64,000 bases of DNA from Latrodectus hesperus (lineage: Eukaryota; Arthropoda; Arachnida; Araneae; Theridiidae): contig CM075853.1 of NCBI GenBank assembly GCA_037975125.1, forward strand, positions 27,357,663-27,421,662. The letters are read 5' to 3'. The notes under the pieces are model-generated. The model had not been told where the DNA came from and made no database searches. It worked only from the letters and a program-made list of their open reading frames with translations. This document shows, in pieces, positions 17,293 to 31,200 of this stretch. A program made the translations under genes and the position numbers. Positions within the stretch are counted from its first letter, which is position 1, and every line of letters starts with the position of its first letter.

Positions 17293-18697
17293 TATGGTTT
17301 AATAATTAAGTATTAAAATTTAATTTAATATTTAAAAATATAATTTGAAATATGTTATTATAAACATTTGAACGATATTAACGCATATGTTAAATTAAAT
17401 TAATTTTGAACCTGGAAAGTAATTTCATTATTTTACATTAATTCAACACATTATTTTAACACTTAAAAATTTTAATTAGTTCTATGATTTTTGTAATTTA
17501 ATAATGAATAGTTTTTTTTAAAAATAGATAAGGGAAAAATAATACATATTATTTTCTGCTACAGTTCAAAACACGAAACACACATAAAATTATATTATTA
17601 TTGCATTTTATGACATCATTAAAACAATTCTCCATTTTTAGTTGTATATCCATTTTAATTATATCATAAGTTTATTACAAACATATAAGAGAGCGTTTTA
17701 TATTTCATTTATTTACCCTAGCTTTAAATTCACATTACTGTTTATTTATAGTTTATCCCCTCAAGAATCAAATGTGATTCTTTAAATTGAAATACTTGAT
17801 TTTTAAGTTATAAAGATATGAAATGTTCTGATGTGTGCTATTATTATTCTTAAAATTTAAAATTTTTATTTAATTTTAATGGAATGTTTAATTTCTATCT
17901 ACGCTCTCTATGTGTTAAAAAGAATTTTATTTCAACTTTGTTCAAGTAAATATAACCGATAATATTTTTAATCTCATTGTTATCTAACATTAGTTATTTT
18001 CCCAGCATTTTATATTTTTCGGTATTCACTTGAGAGTTCTTTTATTTAGGTACAATTTTCTTTATATATATCACATTTTTCTATTATTTAGATCATGAAA
18101 TTATTTTTTAAACTACATAAAGATTTACGTTTTCATTTAAACTCTTCGAAAATTATACACAGAATTAAATTATTAAACATGAAATTATAAATTATTTATC
18201 ATTTTTATAATTTCATTCACCAAATTAATGAAAGAATTTAAATTATGTCTTCAATAAATTATCAAGAGAAATAATATTTGTTTAAGTATAACGAAAATGG
18301 AATAAATTATTTTATTTAAAAAGTTTTAAATTTACTCTCTCCAAATTACAATATAATGGATTATGCTACGCTAGAGATATTCTTGAAATAGACAGAGTAA
18401 GAAAAAGTTTGTTTTTAACTCACAAAATGACTTCCTCGGAATTCGAATTGCTGCAAAAGTAGAAAAAAACTGAACTGAGTTATTATTTCTCTTCTTTGAA
18501 AATTATTGGCACCTAAGAGCGATAAATTTTTGAGCTGTCACTGGATTTATAAGCAAAGTAAACACGGAGCCCCGAGTTCGAAGCGAAGGATGGGAATACT
18601 TCGAGTTTTGATTTTAGAATTTCAATATTTGAGGAGAACACAAGAAACCCGATATAGTGTAAATAAACAGAGAAGAAGGAAATATATTTTTAAAAAG

Positions 18698-18699
<2 letters not shown>

Positions 18700-18751
<52 letters not shown>

Positions 18752-18769
18752 CATATATATATATATATA
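18700..18769. repeat. Interrupted (TA)n microsatellite
   Basis: About 70 bases of TA repeat with a G at 18734 and a C near 18752. Confidence 0.95.
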
Positions 18770-20077
18770 AAGTTATTTAGATGTGCCATTTTTGTACGGG
18801 ATCCATAAGCACTTCTGTCTACTTGAATATGACAGAGGATTTATGTTTTTATTTGTCTTGCTACTGATAGACAAAATTTAATCAGCTGCTTTATTTGTGA
18901 AAGAACAGAACATAAATATTCTAGACAGAGCTTTTGATTTAACGACAGCATTCGCAGATGAAGTATATTTCGTTTTAGAAAAATGCAAATGTATGTGTGT
19001 TTTAGTAACTCGTTATAGAGCCATCGTATATTTTAAAAGTTTCATCCCAATATAGATTTAGTATTTTAATGTGGTTCGTGGGCTGTCTATTTTTGTTAAG
19101 AGAGTCCACTAAACTCAACCATCTCTTCCGTAAATTTGATCCTAGTGAAATGAAAGGATAGACAAATGAGATTGCCTATTCCTGTCCAACACACGTCACA
19201 TCAGCCGTAGAACGTGAACTTTAAAGAACTTTTAAAAAGCATAAAAAGCCGAGTTCGGAATAAGAGTTTGGCATAGATTTGGAACTAACAATTTGCATAT
19301 AATTCCTGCATTATAAGAAGATTCACTATTTTGAGACATGTAAAACGGAAACATTGCTTAAGAATTAATCTTTTTCCAAGAATTTTTTTTTTTAAACTAA
19401 CAATATAATTTATATTAATGAATCCTACAGGATATAATTTTATTTAAAATAGAATTACAAAATAACGGGTTAAGAACATTAATTAGAGATGAACTTTATG
19501 TATTTTAAGCATAAATAAATTGAATAAACTATACCTATATACAGCTTTACCTGCATACTTTAATGAATCAAATTCACAATGCTGCTATTGCCTATAATTC
19601 ATAGCTTGTTATTGTTTTCAAACTACATGCATTTCAATAAATATCTCCTTTAAATAATAAATATAATAAATCATTATTGTGTTTGATCATATTTTGAATG
19701 AGATACGAATTGAAATTCAAATATGTATAAAAAGAGAAAATTATTAATTTAAACTCCTGTGTAATTAAAAGAACACTTTTATTAATTTATGTATTAAAAA
19801 TTAAATTTAGTTTTAATTGTCACTTGCATTAAAGTATTTTAATTTACTTTAAAAAATTTTGGAATAAAATATAAAACTCAGAAATAGAAATAAAGAGAGA
19901 AGCGTTTAAATATAAATAAATATAATAGTTATTCAGCGAGCCGTCAATTGTTATCAAATACTCGCAACAAATAATGCATGAGGGGATACACAACTACTCT
20001 GCAATTGGTTTCAACTTCTGTGAAGTGTATCATGCAGTCACGTATCTCGAGTGACGTATCACGAGTGACTGACTCAC

Positions 20078-20201
20078 CTTTTGCGGCTTCAGAGGTGAAC
20101 TTGAGCGTAGCATATTTGGTCAACTCTTTATTCACAGGTTGGGCCCGATGGAAAGGTAATGCCAGATCGGCGTATATCACTGAAGACGGATTAGGATATT
20201 T
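20078..20201 (-). CDS. Cytoplasmic-tail exon with paired YADL and YATL motifs (ITIM/ITSM-like)
   Basis: 124-bp minus-strand exon between acceptor atgatgcag and donor AAAAG|GTGAGTCAG. It starts in phase 0, matching the exon at 22016-21759, and ends with one spare base. Residues 8-13 read V-I-Y-A-D-L, a canonical ITIM pattern (V/I/L/S-x-Y-x-x-L/V). Residues 28-33 read T-K-Y-A-T-L, close to the immune switch motif TxYxx(V/I). The two tyrosines are 20 residues apart, which is typical of tandem ITIM/ITSM receptors that dock dual-SH2 phosphatases and too wide for an ITAM. If the donor is ignored, the frame runs on to a stop at 19944, which would give an alternative tail. The outgoing phase does not fit the terminal exon directly, so an intervening exon is expected. 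Confidence 0.85.
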
Positions 20202-21758
20202 CTGCATCATGCATTATAAATGAAAAAAAGACATGCAAGTGTTAGTTTCACAACATATAAATACAATATCATACCAAATTTAGTAAAAATGCATTAACTT
20301 ATTCCACGACATGCACTTTTTGTTACATCTAACTACAAAGAATTCAAAATACAAAGAACGTATTTGCTCGTCATAAGAAATTATATAATTATTTCATTTT
20401 TTTAACTGTCATCAAAATAAAATTTAATCTAAATAGGGTGGATCTAATGTAATGAATTTCAACGGATTAGTTGTTTATAATTTTTTTCACTATCAGTTAT
20501 TAAAATAAAGAAGAGTTTTTATGTATTAATATAAAAATAACTAAGATGTGCGTAAAAAATTTTATTTTCAAATTTGGAAATATTGTATTCTTAAGGTTGA
20601 AAACCATAGAAAATAAAATATAAATATTTATATCGGATATGAATAAAAGAATGTTAATTTATTTTCAACGTAAGAAATCTACCATAAATAATTATATTTT
20701 TATTTCAGAATTATTATTTACCTTGATTTTCATTACAATATGAAATGTAATCGAATATTCTTTACATAAAGTGAAATAAACAGTTGCCTACTATTTCAAA
20801 ATAGTTTTTTAACCATACATTTGAAGCACATTGTAAGTGTATTTTCTAAGAGACGTCAAACAAATAACGTGCTTCCTCACTTATTAAAAAAAGGAAACAA
20901 AATAATTACCTATAAACTGACATAATTGTACAATTATTCTCAAATAATTCTATTTGTATACGAAGAAAGCACCTGTGATGAATTGCTAATTCTTGTCAAG
21001 AAGATATCATTTTATACCTTCATAAATTTTAAGTCTCTTGCATCTGTTTGCATTGATGTTTATTTATTTAAAAGATAAAGAAATCAAAACGAAAATTGAG
21101 GTATTTTATACGAACTACTTTTCCGAATCATCCTCTCTTGATTCAAATTCATTTTAACATTGTGTGTCTTTACTTATAGACATAAATTTACATAAAAAAT
21201 AGCCTGTTCAGTTTTATAAAAAGAATTATCATTTGTTTAAATTTAAAAGAGTTGTGCAGAACATGAATCAATATCATTCGTAAAAAATAATGCATCATTC
21301 AAAAAGTGGTTTTTGATGAGCTTTCTACTTTGTATATTTTAAGTTATTATCTTCCCTAAACACATCTAAAGTATTTTAAGATGATACAGCCATTCATATT
21401 TACAGGTAATAAAATTCTGAAAGTTAACTTTTCATGGATTTAATAAGGATTTAAACAGCGCCTTAAAGTTTTTCGACTTGTCTTTTAAAACGGGTAAAGC
21501 AAAACTTTTACATAAAAATAATAAAAAGAATTATATAAAAATAAATTTTCTCTCATTAAAACTGCTAGCATGAGAATGTGTGAAATTCTGATGTATTTTC
21601 AAATATAATATTTCCTATTCTTTGTCAAATTTAAAGTATCGTAAATTCGTAATCCTATCCAGCACGAGCAAATACATTTTTTATTTAAAAAACGTTAAAC
21701 ATGGAGACATATCATCATTTCTGCAGATAGCAGTGCCTTCCAATGTTATATATCTTAC
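20202..21758 (-). other. Intron of the receptor gene (about 1.56 kb)
   Basis: Between the exons at 21759 and 20201. AT-rich; starts GTAAGATA and ends gatgcag on the minus strand. No other gene or repeat was seen in it. Confidence 0.7.
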
Positions 21759-22016
21759 CTGCGAACTACCCCCATTTTCTCTGGGGTGGGGCAACACTTC
21801 TGCCCATTCTGGGGAATCGGGCACTGTCCCGTGTTTTGGACAGGGCTCTCTCTTTGTGGATCCTGCAGAGGTCCACCGCTGGTCAGCATTACTCCACTGC
21901 GACTGTGGCGGTGCCCCCTTGTAATCCTGTTTGCAATACAGGACGTTCTGGTAGGCACGCGAGAAGTCAGCGGGAAGTGACTGTCGCATACGGGCACTTG
22001 GAAATGAAGGCACGGG
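21759..22016 (-). CDS. Cytoplasmic-tail exon, 86 codons, with a YQNV motif
   Basis: 258-bp minus-strand exon (exactly 86 codons, phase 0 in and out). It is bounded by acceptor tttgttacag and donor CAG|GTAAGATA. The frame is chosen because it stays open, fits both neighbouring phases, and contains R-A-Y-Q-N-V at residues 20-25, echoing the S-L-Y-Q-N-V in the previous exon. The rest is hydrophilic and rich in Pro, Ser, Gln and charged residues, with no recognisable fold. The same DNA is open in several other frames because it is GC-rich. One alternative minus-strand frame would give a Cys-rich peptide, but that breaks phase with its neighbours. The intron to the previous exon is about 1.5 kb. 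Confidence 0.75.
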
Positions 22017-23471
22017 CTGTAACAAACACATTCCAAGGAACACAACATGCGGTTAGTTTACACAATAGCAACACGAGATTCAGAGCAATAATTCAACACT
22101 AAATATCAAAGCAATTGAACGATGATGAGGGAGATGATACCAATAGAAAACTTTTGTAAAATTTTGAAAGTAGTGCCTTGCCACCTTTGGGATCATTGAA
22201 TCAATTTGAATGCATTCAAAGCCACGGACGTGACATTCGTTTGAGAACGAAGTTAAATTATAGTTTCTGAAAATTTGAAATCACTCCCAGATAGGAAAAG
22301 AAATATACATTCATATTAAAGATATTTACAGTAAAATTTCACTTATTATTTAGAAATAAAACCAGTAACTAATTTACGCTTAATTTTGTAAGAATTTCAT
22401 TTCAAATACATCTATTATTTTGTATTGTAAACTGGCTTTATAAAATGGTCAATTTAAATATTTACGATACAATATTTATGGGCATCATGGCCACAAAATA
22501 TTAAAAAAGTAGTTTTATCGTTGTTTGGTAAATTAAATTAAATAATAAAAAATGGTTTCATTTAAAAATTGAACTCATATTGCATGTCAGTACGTCCATA
22601 TTCATCTAGTACAGGTATGTTCCTAAATTTATAAATCTTAAAAAAGTATGATTAAAACTTACAAAATATTTAAATAAAATTCTCCCTCAATCATAAAAGA
22701 TTTTTAGAGATTAATTCATCCCTTGCAACTTTCAGTTACATTCACAATTACAATTGATCAAACTTTTGTATAAATATAGTATTAATCACATTTATTACAT
22801 AGATATAATATTATCTAAAACCTATTTAACTTAATTATGGAAAAATTATATAATAATATTTTATATCTAGGTGTAAATTATTTTTTACAAATAAACTGTA
22901 TAACATTGATTCTAATATGGGATGTCTAATATAATATAAATAATACTGTTTTCATTAAAATTTAGATAAAAATCTAAGCATTTTCTAATGTTTGCAAATA
23001 TTTACTTTATTTACTATTTTATTTGTTTTTTGAATATTAATTTGTATTAAAAAATTATATGTAATTCGTTTAATGTGCTACATTTCCTCACTTAAAATAA
23101 GAAAATAATTTAGTAAGTTTTTATTTTACTTTTTATGGTTGAAACCTTGCAAAATATTTGTTTTGGTATTAAATTTTATTTGAATTTATTGCCCCACTTG
23201 TATTCAGAATTAATAAGAATTAAAAAGCATACAAAATTGTGTGAAAGAGTGATTTCAAATTCTTATTGAGTAAAATCAAAAATAAACATATTAATATATA
23301 TCATATCCCTCAAAAATATTTTTAACTGACATATTGATCTAAAAAAGCACTACCTTCGATTCTGCAGTAAGCTAATTCCACAAAACTTTAAAAGATGCAA
23401 ATGTTAGTATTGTTTTTTTAACACATTCATTCAAGAATCAACATGCTTCTTAACGCAATTGAAAATCTTAC
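22017..23471 (-). other. Intron of the receptor gene (about 1.45 kb)
   Basis: Between the exons at 23472 and 22016; GTAAGAT donor and tttgttacag acceptor on the minus strand. AT-rich; no feature recognised. Confidence 0.7.
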
Positions 23472-23632
23472 CCCTTGTCTGTGGAATGGCATATTTTCGT
23501 ACATCACATTTCCTTCCGATTCAGGAGCAGAAGGTCCGTTTTGCTTGGGATCCGTTGGACCGCCACTCACGTTCTGGTACAGACTGTCTCCTCCCCCTCC
23601 TAAAGGTGCTTTGCCAGGGCTACTGGTGAAGT
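23472..23632 (-). CDS. Cytoplasmic-tail exon with YQN and YEN motifs
   Basis: 161-bp minus-strand exon. The acceptor is tttcttctgttccag and the donor is GG|GTAAGAT. It begins with two bases completing a codon and then has 53 full codons, leaving in phase 0. Two tyrosine motifs are visible: S-L-Y-Q-N-V at codons 16-21, and N-V-M-Y-E-N-M at codons 41-47. Y-x-N is the consensus for Grb2-type SH2 domains. S-x-Y-x-x-V also fits an ITIM-like pattern, and the second site is also a YxxM. A glycine run and Pro/Ser/Gly-rich linkers suggest disordered sequence. The incoming phase fits the transmembrane exon and the outgoing phase fits the exon at 22016. Function is inferred from motifs only. Confidence 0.85.
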
Positions 23633-25090
23633 CTGGAACAGAAGAAATAAATTTTAATTTATGGCATACTAGCTTACTTAAAAATAGGAAGTATCTTTTT
23701 GATATCTTAAAATAACATTTAAATTCAGATGCAAAAATTGACTGATTTATCGATTAAATGCAAGATAGTAAGCACTTGTAATGAAATTTCTTATGCCCTT
23801 TTCCACACAAGATACATAAGAATATTAATCTTTACAGTGTTTAGATAAGAGTATTAATCTTAATCTTCATTTAAATGTTTCATTTGCTTTGTTTCAAAAC
23901 AATTATAATTATTACAATCTTTTATAAGCTCAGGCAAAATGAAATGGTAGTTGTAAAGCACTTAAACCAATCATTTTTTTATTTAGTTTTAAAACGATAT
24001 TTAATTGATAAATTTACAATGAATTAACTAATAAAGAAAACTGAAAAATTAGACTTTCTTGTAAATTTTAATATAACTTCAAATTGAAAATGTTATATAT
24101 TTGCAATCAGTCTACTATCTGCTTGTAACTTAGCACTATTTAGAAAATTTCAGTATAATAAAATTGAAATTAAGCAATATCTCAAAATAAGTCTTAAAAT
24201 GTTCTCAATTGCTAATTCGAAAAGAATCCCGATACATACTCTAAAGCACATTCAACAGTGTGTTGAATTCGGAAATGAGAAACGAAGTTGCTAATCACAA
24301 ATATCAACAATCCATGAGACTAAGCAATCAGGAGGAATCCATAGTCTACAGGCCTGTGCTGTCTTAGGGATTTAATGCAAAACGAACAGAAAATTCCCTG
24401 CTTCCGAAACTGAAACTCAAGGCAACTGTATTCATTCATCATGCTCACGAGGAATTACCTATCAACGTGTCAGAAAACTTCGAACTGAGTTCTCTTAAAG
24501 TGGATTTAGAGGGAAGGGGAAAATCTGCTTTTCCCTGCAGGATGAAGCAAACAAGGATCTCTTGCATAAACACGAAAGGAGATTTCCCTGTCGTTGTCCG
24601 GCTGGGATCCCTACATCGGAATGCTTATGATTCGATATTTAGTAGAGTTCTTAAATCTGTTGGCTTTACTTTATCTGCTATTATACTTGTTTGAGTATAA
24701 GCGTATATTAAAATAAACTGTACTAGAATGATAATATTTGTGATAATACATGTGCTTGAATGAAAATTTATGATCTTATTTTAAAATTCGATACTAAGCT
24801 TCTATATTCTTTAAATTTACCATTGAAAGTTTGGTGATACAAACTGCATTACTTTTTAAAATATGTTTTAACGTATTTCTATGGTTTTAAATTTATCATA
24901 CAAATTGATTAAAAGTGTTTTTGGAATTACTAATATAATTTAAAAAGTTTTTTACTTGAACATTTTCAAAATTTTTATTTTCGTACGCTTATAAAAATAA
25001 TGTATTAACTATAAACTATAACATATTTATTTAACTGTATTGTATAGAGAATTAATTAAATGAAGATAATAAAACAAGATACTTAATAAA

Positions 25091-25131
25091 GAGAGAGAGA
25101 GTGTGTGTGAGACACTCTCTCTCTCTCTCTG
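25091..25131. repeat. (GA)n/(TC)n microsatellite forming a hairpin
   Basis: GAGAGAGAGAGTGT at 25091-25104 pairs with ACACTCTCTCTCTC at 25112-25125 around a 7-base loop, and the TC run continues to 25130. Confidence 0.9.
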
Positions 25132-25544
25132 TAGAATATCTGTTCATATATATTATATATTTCTCTGACTAAGTATTTTTAACATTACATTTGCTTTCTG
25201 TGTGCATATATATGGTCACATTTTACATTAAATTTAGTATTTTCAGTTCTGATCTAATTTAAATTAACTTATTTCCAATCAGATACAATTGTTGAGCATA
25301 ATTTTCCTCATATTAAATCATCAAACATAAATTTGTAGATCTACTTGTATTTAAATCAGAATTTGTTAAATGACATGTATTTGTAGGGTAAGTTTATTAA
25401 AAAGTGCAAAGAAAATACAGTGAAATATGCATCGTCATAAGAATGTAAATTCATATTAAATTATGAAGTTAAAATAATTTTTTATTTCTAAATTTGTTAT
25501 AAATTACATACAATAAATCTCTGCTGCTAAAATTAAAGCATCAA

Positions 25545-25730
25545 AGCTTAATCTGCCAAGCGATTAGTGTTTTGGCTTTTGATTCAACAATAATGAGTTC
25601 GAATCCCATCTTAATCTTGGATGCTAGTAATGATTCGGAATCCATTTTAAAATGTATGTTACGCTTTGAATAGCCTTCAGATGCACATAAAATGGGCGTT
25701 TTTCGACATATAAGCCAAATCAAAACGTCA
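25545..25730 (+). mobile_element. SINE-like element, family C, degraded
   Basis: Contains GAGTTCGAATCCCATC, a good RNA polymerase III B box, about 45 bases after gccaagcgattagtg, which could be a decayed A box. It shares its downstream body with 15655-15780. No functional tRNA fold is expected. Confidence 0.45.
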
Positions 25731-26805
25731 AAACATTTTTCTTAATTTTTTAGGAGTAATAAAAATTTTTTGAGAGAATCTCTCTCATCATTCTAAATAT
25801 TTATGTTATTTCAAAACTTGTAAAACCTTAAAATTTTTATTTAATATAAGTATGTTTGAAAATTTTAATTTATCAAGAAACTTAGTTCCTCTCAGAAAAT
25901 AACAATGGGAATAAGTCACAAAATTAATTTACTGATAGGTTTTATTATAGCACATCCATCCTAAGACCATGTATTATTTTAATTAAGTGCTGTTTTAATA
26001 ATGATAAAATATTTTATAAATTAATAATTCATAAATATATTTTTCAATGTTGATTTCATTTAAAAATAATAGTTAAAATTAGGAGTAATAATTAATTTTT
26101 TGAAGAAAAGCTTCAAAATATTGCAAATTCAAAATATTTTTAATGTCCTTTTCTAAGCTCGAAATCATAGTTTTAAAAACTTCTTCAGAACAAAATATTT
26201 CAAGATAAAAAGAGAAGTAGAAATATATATGGTCATGAAATATAACTTATAAGGTTTATTTATTTCAAGTATCCTCAATATTTTATTCAACTTAAATCAC
26301 TTTTTTCGAAAATAATATTTATCACTAGCTTCACATAAAACATAAATAGTAGTTTAATGGAGGAGTGTCTGAAGTGAGGGGGAGGGTACCGATTCCTGTA
26401 ATCGGCTGATTCGATTAGCAGAGTTGACTTTGAGGGAATTAATCTTAATTCGAAGAGATTAATGTGTCTTGTGACTGAATCCTCCAATAACGTATATTCG
26501 AATTGACGCAGATCGCAAACAGAGTGTTCCGGAACGATTATTCTCGGGGTAAAGACTAAGACTCATGAAAGAACACCTGCGTTCCTCGCTATTCCAGTCA
26601 CATAAGTAAAATTAAATTCTTGATTTGCTTGTGTGGATCCTCTATCAATTAAATATCTCATTGTTACTTAATCGCTTTAAAATTGCAATCATGCTACACA
26701 TTTAGAAGCTTCTTATTAAAGATTATGAGACACAATATATACATATTGTCTATATTAGATAGAGGCAGCTGTCATGTGTTCATCATTTACACAAACATAC
26801 ACCAA

Positions 26806-26871
<66 letters not shown>

Positions 26872-26931
26872 ATATAATATAATATAATATAATATAATAT
26901 AATATAATATAATATAATATAATATAATATA

Positions 26932-27010
<79 letters not shown>
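26806..27010. repeat. Compound (TA)n - (TATAA)n - (TA)n array
   Basis: TA repeats flank a perfect pentanucleotide array (TAATA unit, about 15 copies, 26865-26940). The total length is about 205 bases. Confidence 0.95.
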
Positions 27011-27391
27011 TGATTGGAAATAGATAAACAATTTTATTACTTAATAAATAAGGAGAAAAACTTATTAGTTGTAATTTTGATGAAGCTAAATATATATCAT
27101 ATTCAGCAAAAGCGGCAATCTTGTCCATAATAAATCGCTGAGCATGAAAGTTTACTTTTAACATGAAGCAAAACGTTACAGACCCTCTTGATATTTCAAA
27201 TTAATACTTAAAATCTCAATAAAAATATAACGTTGATTAAAATTCCATAAAAAAGTTGTATTAATAAATATTTTGAACAAAATTTTAGGGAGTTGTTTAA
27301 ATAGATTGCTTAGCAACAATATTGTTATATCATAGCTGAATTCTTAATGTTATTATTGTTAGCTCCCCTAGCTATTGTTGGAAAAATACAG

Positions 27392-27510
<119 letters not shown>

Positions 27511-28145
27511 TCGATATTTGTATATTAGTAAAATTCGCTTGTGGGGAAAATTATCAAAATATCTATAGATTTTACAGCAGTGATTGTATTTCAGGTTAGA
27601 ATTTCTAATGCGAAGATAATGATCCTATACTTTTAGAGGCTGGTTAAATTTTAATCTATTTTATATGTATCGTTTGCATGGAATGGATTTCATCTCTTTA
27701 TATTCTGAAAATCTGTAAACGATGAATTACATTAATACAATTATTGCTGAAAACGAATTAAATTGAATAATTAACTCAAAATCTCAATACAAAAGGTATA
27801 TATCATTTATTAATTTTAATAATATAGTTTAAAAATAAACACCTTTTCTATTTAAGCGTATTAGATATTTTATAAAATTGTGAAATTTTCTATAATTTAT
27901 TTTGAATCATTTTAAGAATGCTCACACACACTTTAAAATATTTAACTATGTATATAAAGCAAAAATCTTAAATATTTGATATGTGATTAAAATCTAAAAA
28001 AATCACTATGTTTGTTAATTTGATTATTTTTTTCATATTTCCCCACTTAATTTAAAATACGCGCAACACATATTTTTTAAATGATAAAATTTAGTTTAAT
28101 TTCCAAAACGTTGAAAACTAAATAGTAAAATATTTTTATTGCTTG

Positions 28146-28231
28146 AAATTTCTAAAGTAGTCATTTTATAAAATTGTGATTTAAAACTAAATTTCTAATT
28201 TAATCATTTTATAAAGTTATGTTTTAAAACA
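28146..28231. repeat. 43-bp imperfect tandem duplication, two copies
   Basis: AAATTTCTAA begins each copy (28146 and 28189), followed by TCATTTTATAAA and TTTAAAAC. Short and AT-rich. Confidence 0.6.
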
Positions 28232-28269
28232 ATCTTCTGTTAATTTAGAAGTACATAGGAGATACTATT

Positions 28270-28299
28270 GTAAACCAACATAAAAAAATGTTGGTTTAC
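28270..28299. repeat. 12-bp hairpin
   Basis: GTAAACCAACAT and ATGTTGGTTTAC pair perfectly around six A bases. Confidence 0.85.
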
Positions 28300-31200
28300 C
28301 ATAAATAAATATTTATATTACCATCGATAGATATTTATTCGCTTAGAATAGATTAATATTTTCAAATGCAACAAATCTTATAAACTAAGTGTAAAGTACG
28401 AACGGTTTGATATCACCAGTTAATCATCAAGTTAATAAATAATGGATTAATAATATTTAAGAGAAGTTATAAAATATATAAACCTGAAAAGTATTAAGAC
28501 TATCACTAATTCCTTTTAAGCCACAAGGAACTCAAATTTTGCAGTATTACACAAAAAATTAATTTACCGAGTAATTAAAATTGATTTTTTGAAGTCCGAA
28601 AGATAGTATTAGATAATTACAGTCTCTCAATTTTGAGTAATTAAGTTAAGAATTATTGAAAAAAGCTTCGAAAAATCAATAACATCTTAAAGCTAGTTTA
28701 CAACAAACGCTTCCACGAAAGATTAATATCATAAATTTAAAACTTATTCCAACAATATAATAATCGAAACACACTAATGGAAATTTGATAGTGTAAATAT
28801 GAAAAGTATTACACACATGAAATTCATCAAAATATCACATGAATCAATCAATTGAAATAATTCACTTTCTTTAAATAATAATAATAATTTTCTCGCTCAA
28901 ACATGATTTGCTTTTAACAATATAAATTTTATTTCATTTTTATAGAATATTATCACGAAATACTTATACAATATAAATTAGTTTACTTTTAAAATAACTT
29001 TTGCTATCATAACTGGTAATTCATAATAGAAAAATTCTGATTATTAAATATTGTATTAACATATTTGAAAGTTATGTGGATTTCATGTGGATTTTAGATT
29101 TTTTTTCCAAACTTATACCTAAATAATCAGCACATTCCAGCCCTCTTTTTAAAAATTAGTAATGATTCTCATGTCAAATATCTGGTCATTTAAAATATAT
29201 TTTCAACTTTGCTTAAAGCTCAAATTTATTGTCCTGTATATTTTGAAATGAATCTGGTCGAATTAACATCATGTGTAAATGAGCATGGTAAGTTAGACAG
29301 GGTAAAATAAACAGTACTAAACGCACTTTTGCCTAAAATGTTAGCTACATTTTGTATCATCGTTAGAGTTGGAAAAGTTTTCATTTAAAAAAACTGACAT
29401 TAGTAATGTTGACTGTTGCTATTACATAAAGTACTTCTAAAACTATTATTCTATTTAAAATTATGTTAAATTATTTATATTGTTAAACATCTTTATCTGC
29501 TCTTTGAATATTAGTAAACAACCGGCTGGATTCAGCAATGATCAAAAACATTTTTTCAATCAAAACTATAGTCACTAGACTTGGGATAATGCAGTGTCAC
29601 TGAAACTTTTATAGAATAATGACACACTTGTGAAATTACATTTTCACCCATTCTTAGAACTGATCGGATACACATTTTCCCATCATTAATGTGAAATAAA
29701 TCTAAACTCTTTAGTCACCACATTGCAAAGTTTAGAAAATTAAAACTTGTTGACTCATTAGGCGTTTAAGAATAGCGGCATGTAGTACATAACTAGCGTG
29801 TGAGTTCCAACTTATTTTCAATCATTGTTCATAATTTTTAATATCTCAAGGATTTATTTATTTATCATTTTTTATTTTGTTTATTTATTTATTTTTTTGT
29901 AAAACTTAAACAGTTGCTACTATTCTTAGATCAAAAGTGAGCAGCAGAAATCTAAACTATAGCAGTTGTCTTATATTTGTGATTTTATTTTTTTATGTTA
30001 AGTTTTTTGTTTTGCCCTATTTTTGTGTTAAATAAAATCGTTTGTCTCAAAACTCTGTAGTTTAATCATAAAATCATCAAATGAAATAAATGTTCATAGT
30101 TATATTTATCCTGTACATAATAATGAAATGAGAACTGATGACTTTTGCACAGTGTAATGTTAATAACTTGAAACTCTTTTAATGATATTTGGATATCAGT
30201 TGTATTTTCGAACATGTAAAATTCTATTAACAAGATAATTGACCACAACTACAGATGAAATCAAGAAAATATACAGATTAACATTTACCGCATATATTAC
30301 TGCTCTTCGAGAAACTTTTCATATTCAATGTATCGTACTCATGCGTTTTATGGGTTAAGAACGCAAACAAATACCGTAGTACTCCCCTAGAAAATTGCGT
30401 GCGTAGGACACAGTAACAAAGCACGTATCTCTCATTATTCAATAATTGCTGGAATGAACTACATTAAATTTTTATAATAGTTCATAGTCCTAAAACTAGG
30501 CCATTATGAGCCTGATATGGTATCGCAAATAAAGAATACGGGATACAATATGCTTACACTTGATACAGAATTTTCTATTTGCTTACCCATATTTCTCATA
30601 TTTTGAGAAGTATTTATTAAGAAATTGAGAAAGTGTACAACTTTGAATCTTTGCTTTTATATTGCTTCAAAAAGACCATAGATCACATTTTACTATAAAT
30701 CGGAACGGAGAGCTGTTTTCATTTTTTTCAAACGAAGCAAACTTGATAAGCTCGAGGACAAGCATATATACTTTTCCTTATTTGTTTATCTCGACACAAA
30801 AATTTAAATCCTCTTCGTTTTCTTCAAAAAATAAAAAAATGTACATACAAAGATATTTTCTCGTTTCCCTCATATTCTCAGAAGAAGAAAAAGTCTCAAA
30901 AAAAGAGTTGTCACGAGTGTAATCAAAGCAACACGTCGCTCATTTTTTTAGTTCATCGTTTCGCCGTAGGCGGCGTGATGTTTGCAGTAGTGCTTGGTAA
31001 ATTCCTTTTTTTCTCATTTCGTCTTTTCTGTTCTTTTTTTTTTTTTCATGCATATTTTTCGGTTTTTCTCTCTCTATTCACCGTCTTCACTCCTAACGAG
31101 CGAGTTTGATATAAGGTCGTATCTTGGATTGAAGGAAAAAAAGAAAGGTATAAAAAAACAATAATAAGGATGAGTGCTGTTTGAATGATTAGGAGTTAAG

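Noticed and set aside
20078..20201. ITAM in the receptor tail
   Set aside because: The two YxxL units are separated by 16 residues between the Leu and the next Tyr; the ITAM spacing is 6-12.
21622..22102. Several plus-strand and alternative minus-strand frames over the same block
   Set aside because: They overlap the receptor exon at 21759-22016. Only the minus-strand phase-0 frame fits the splice sites and neighbouring exon phases.
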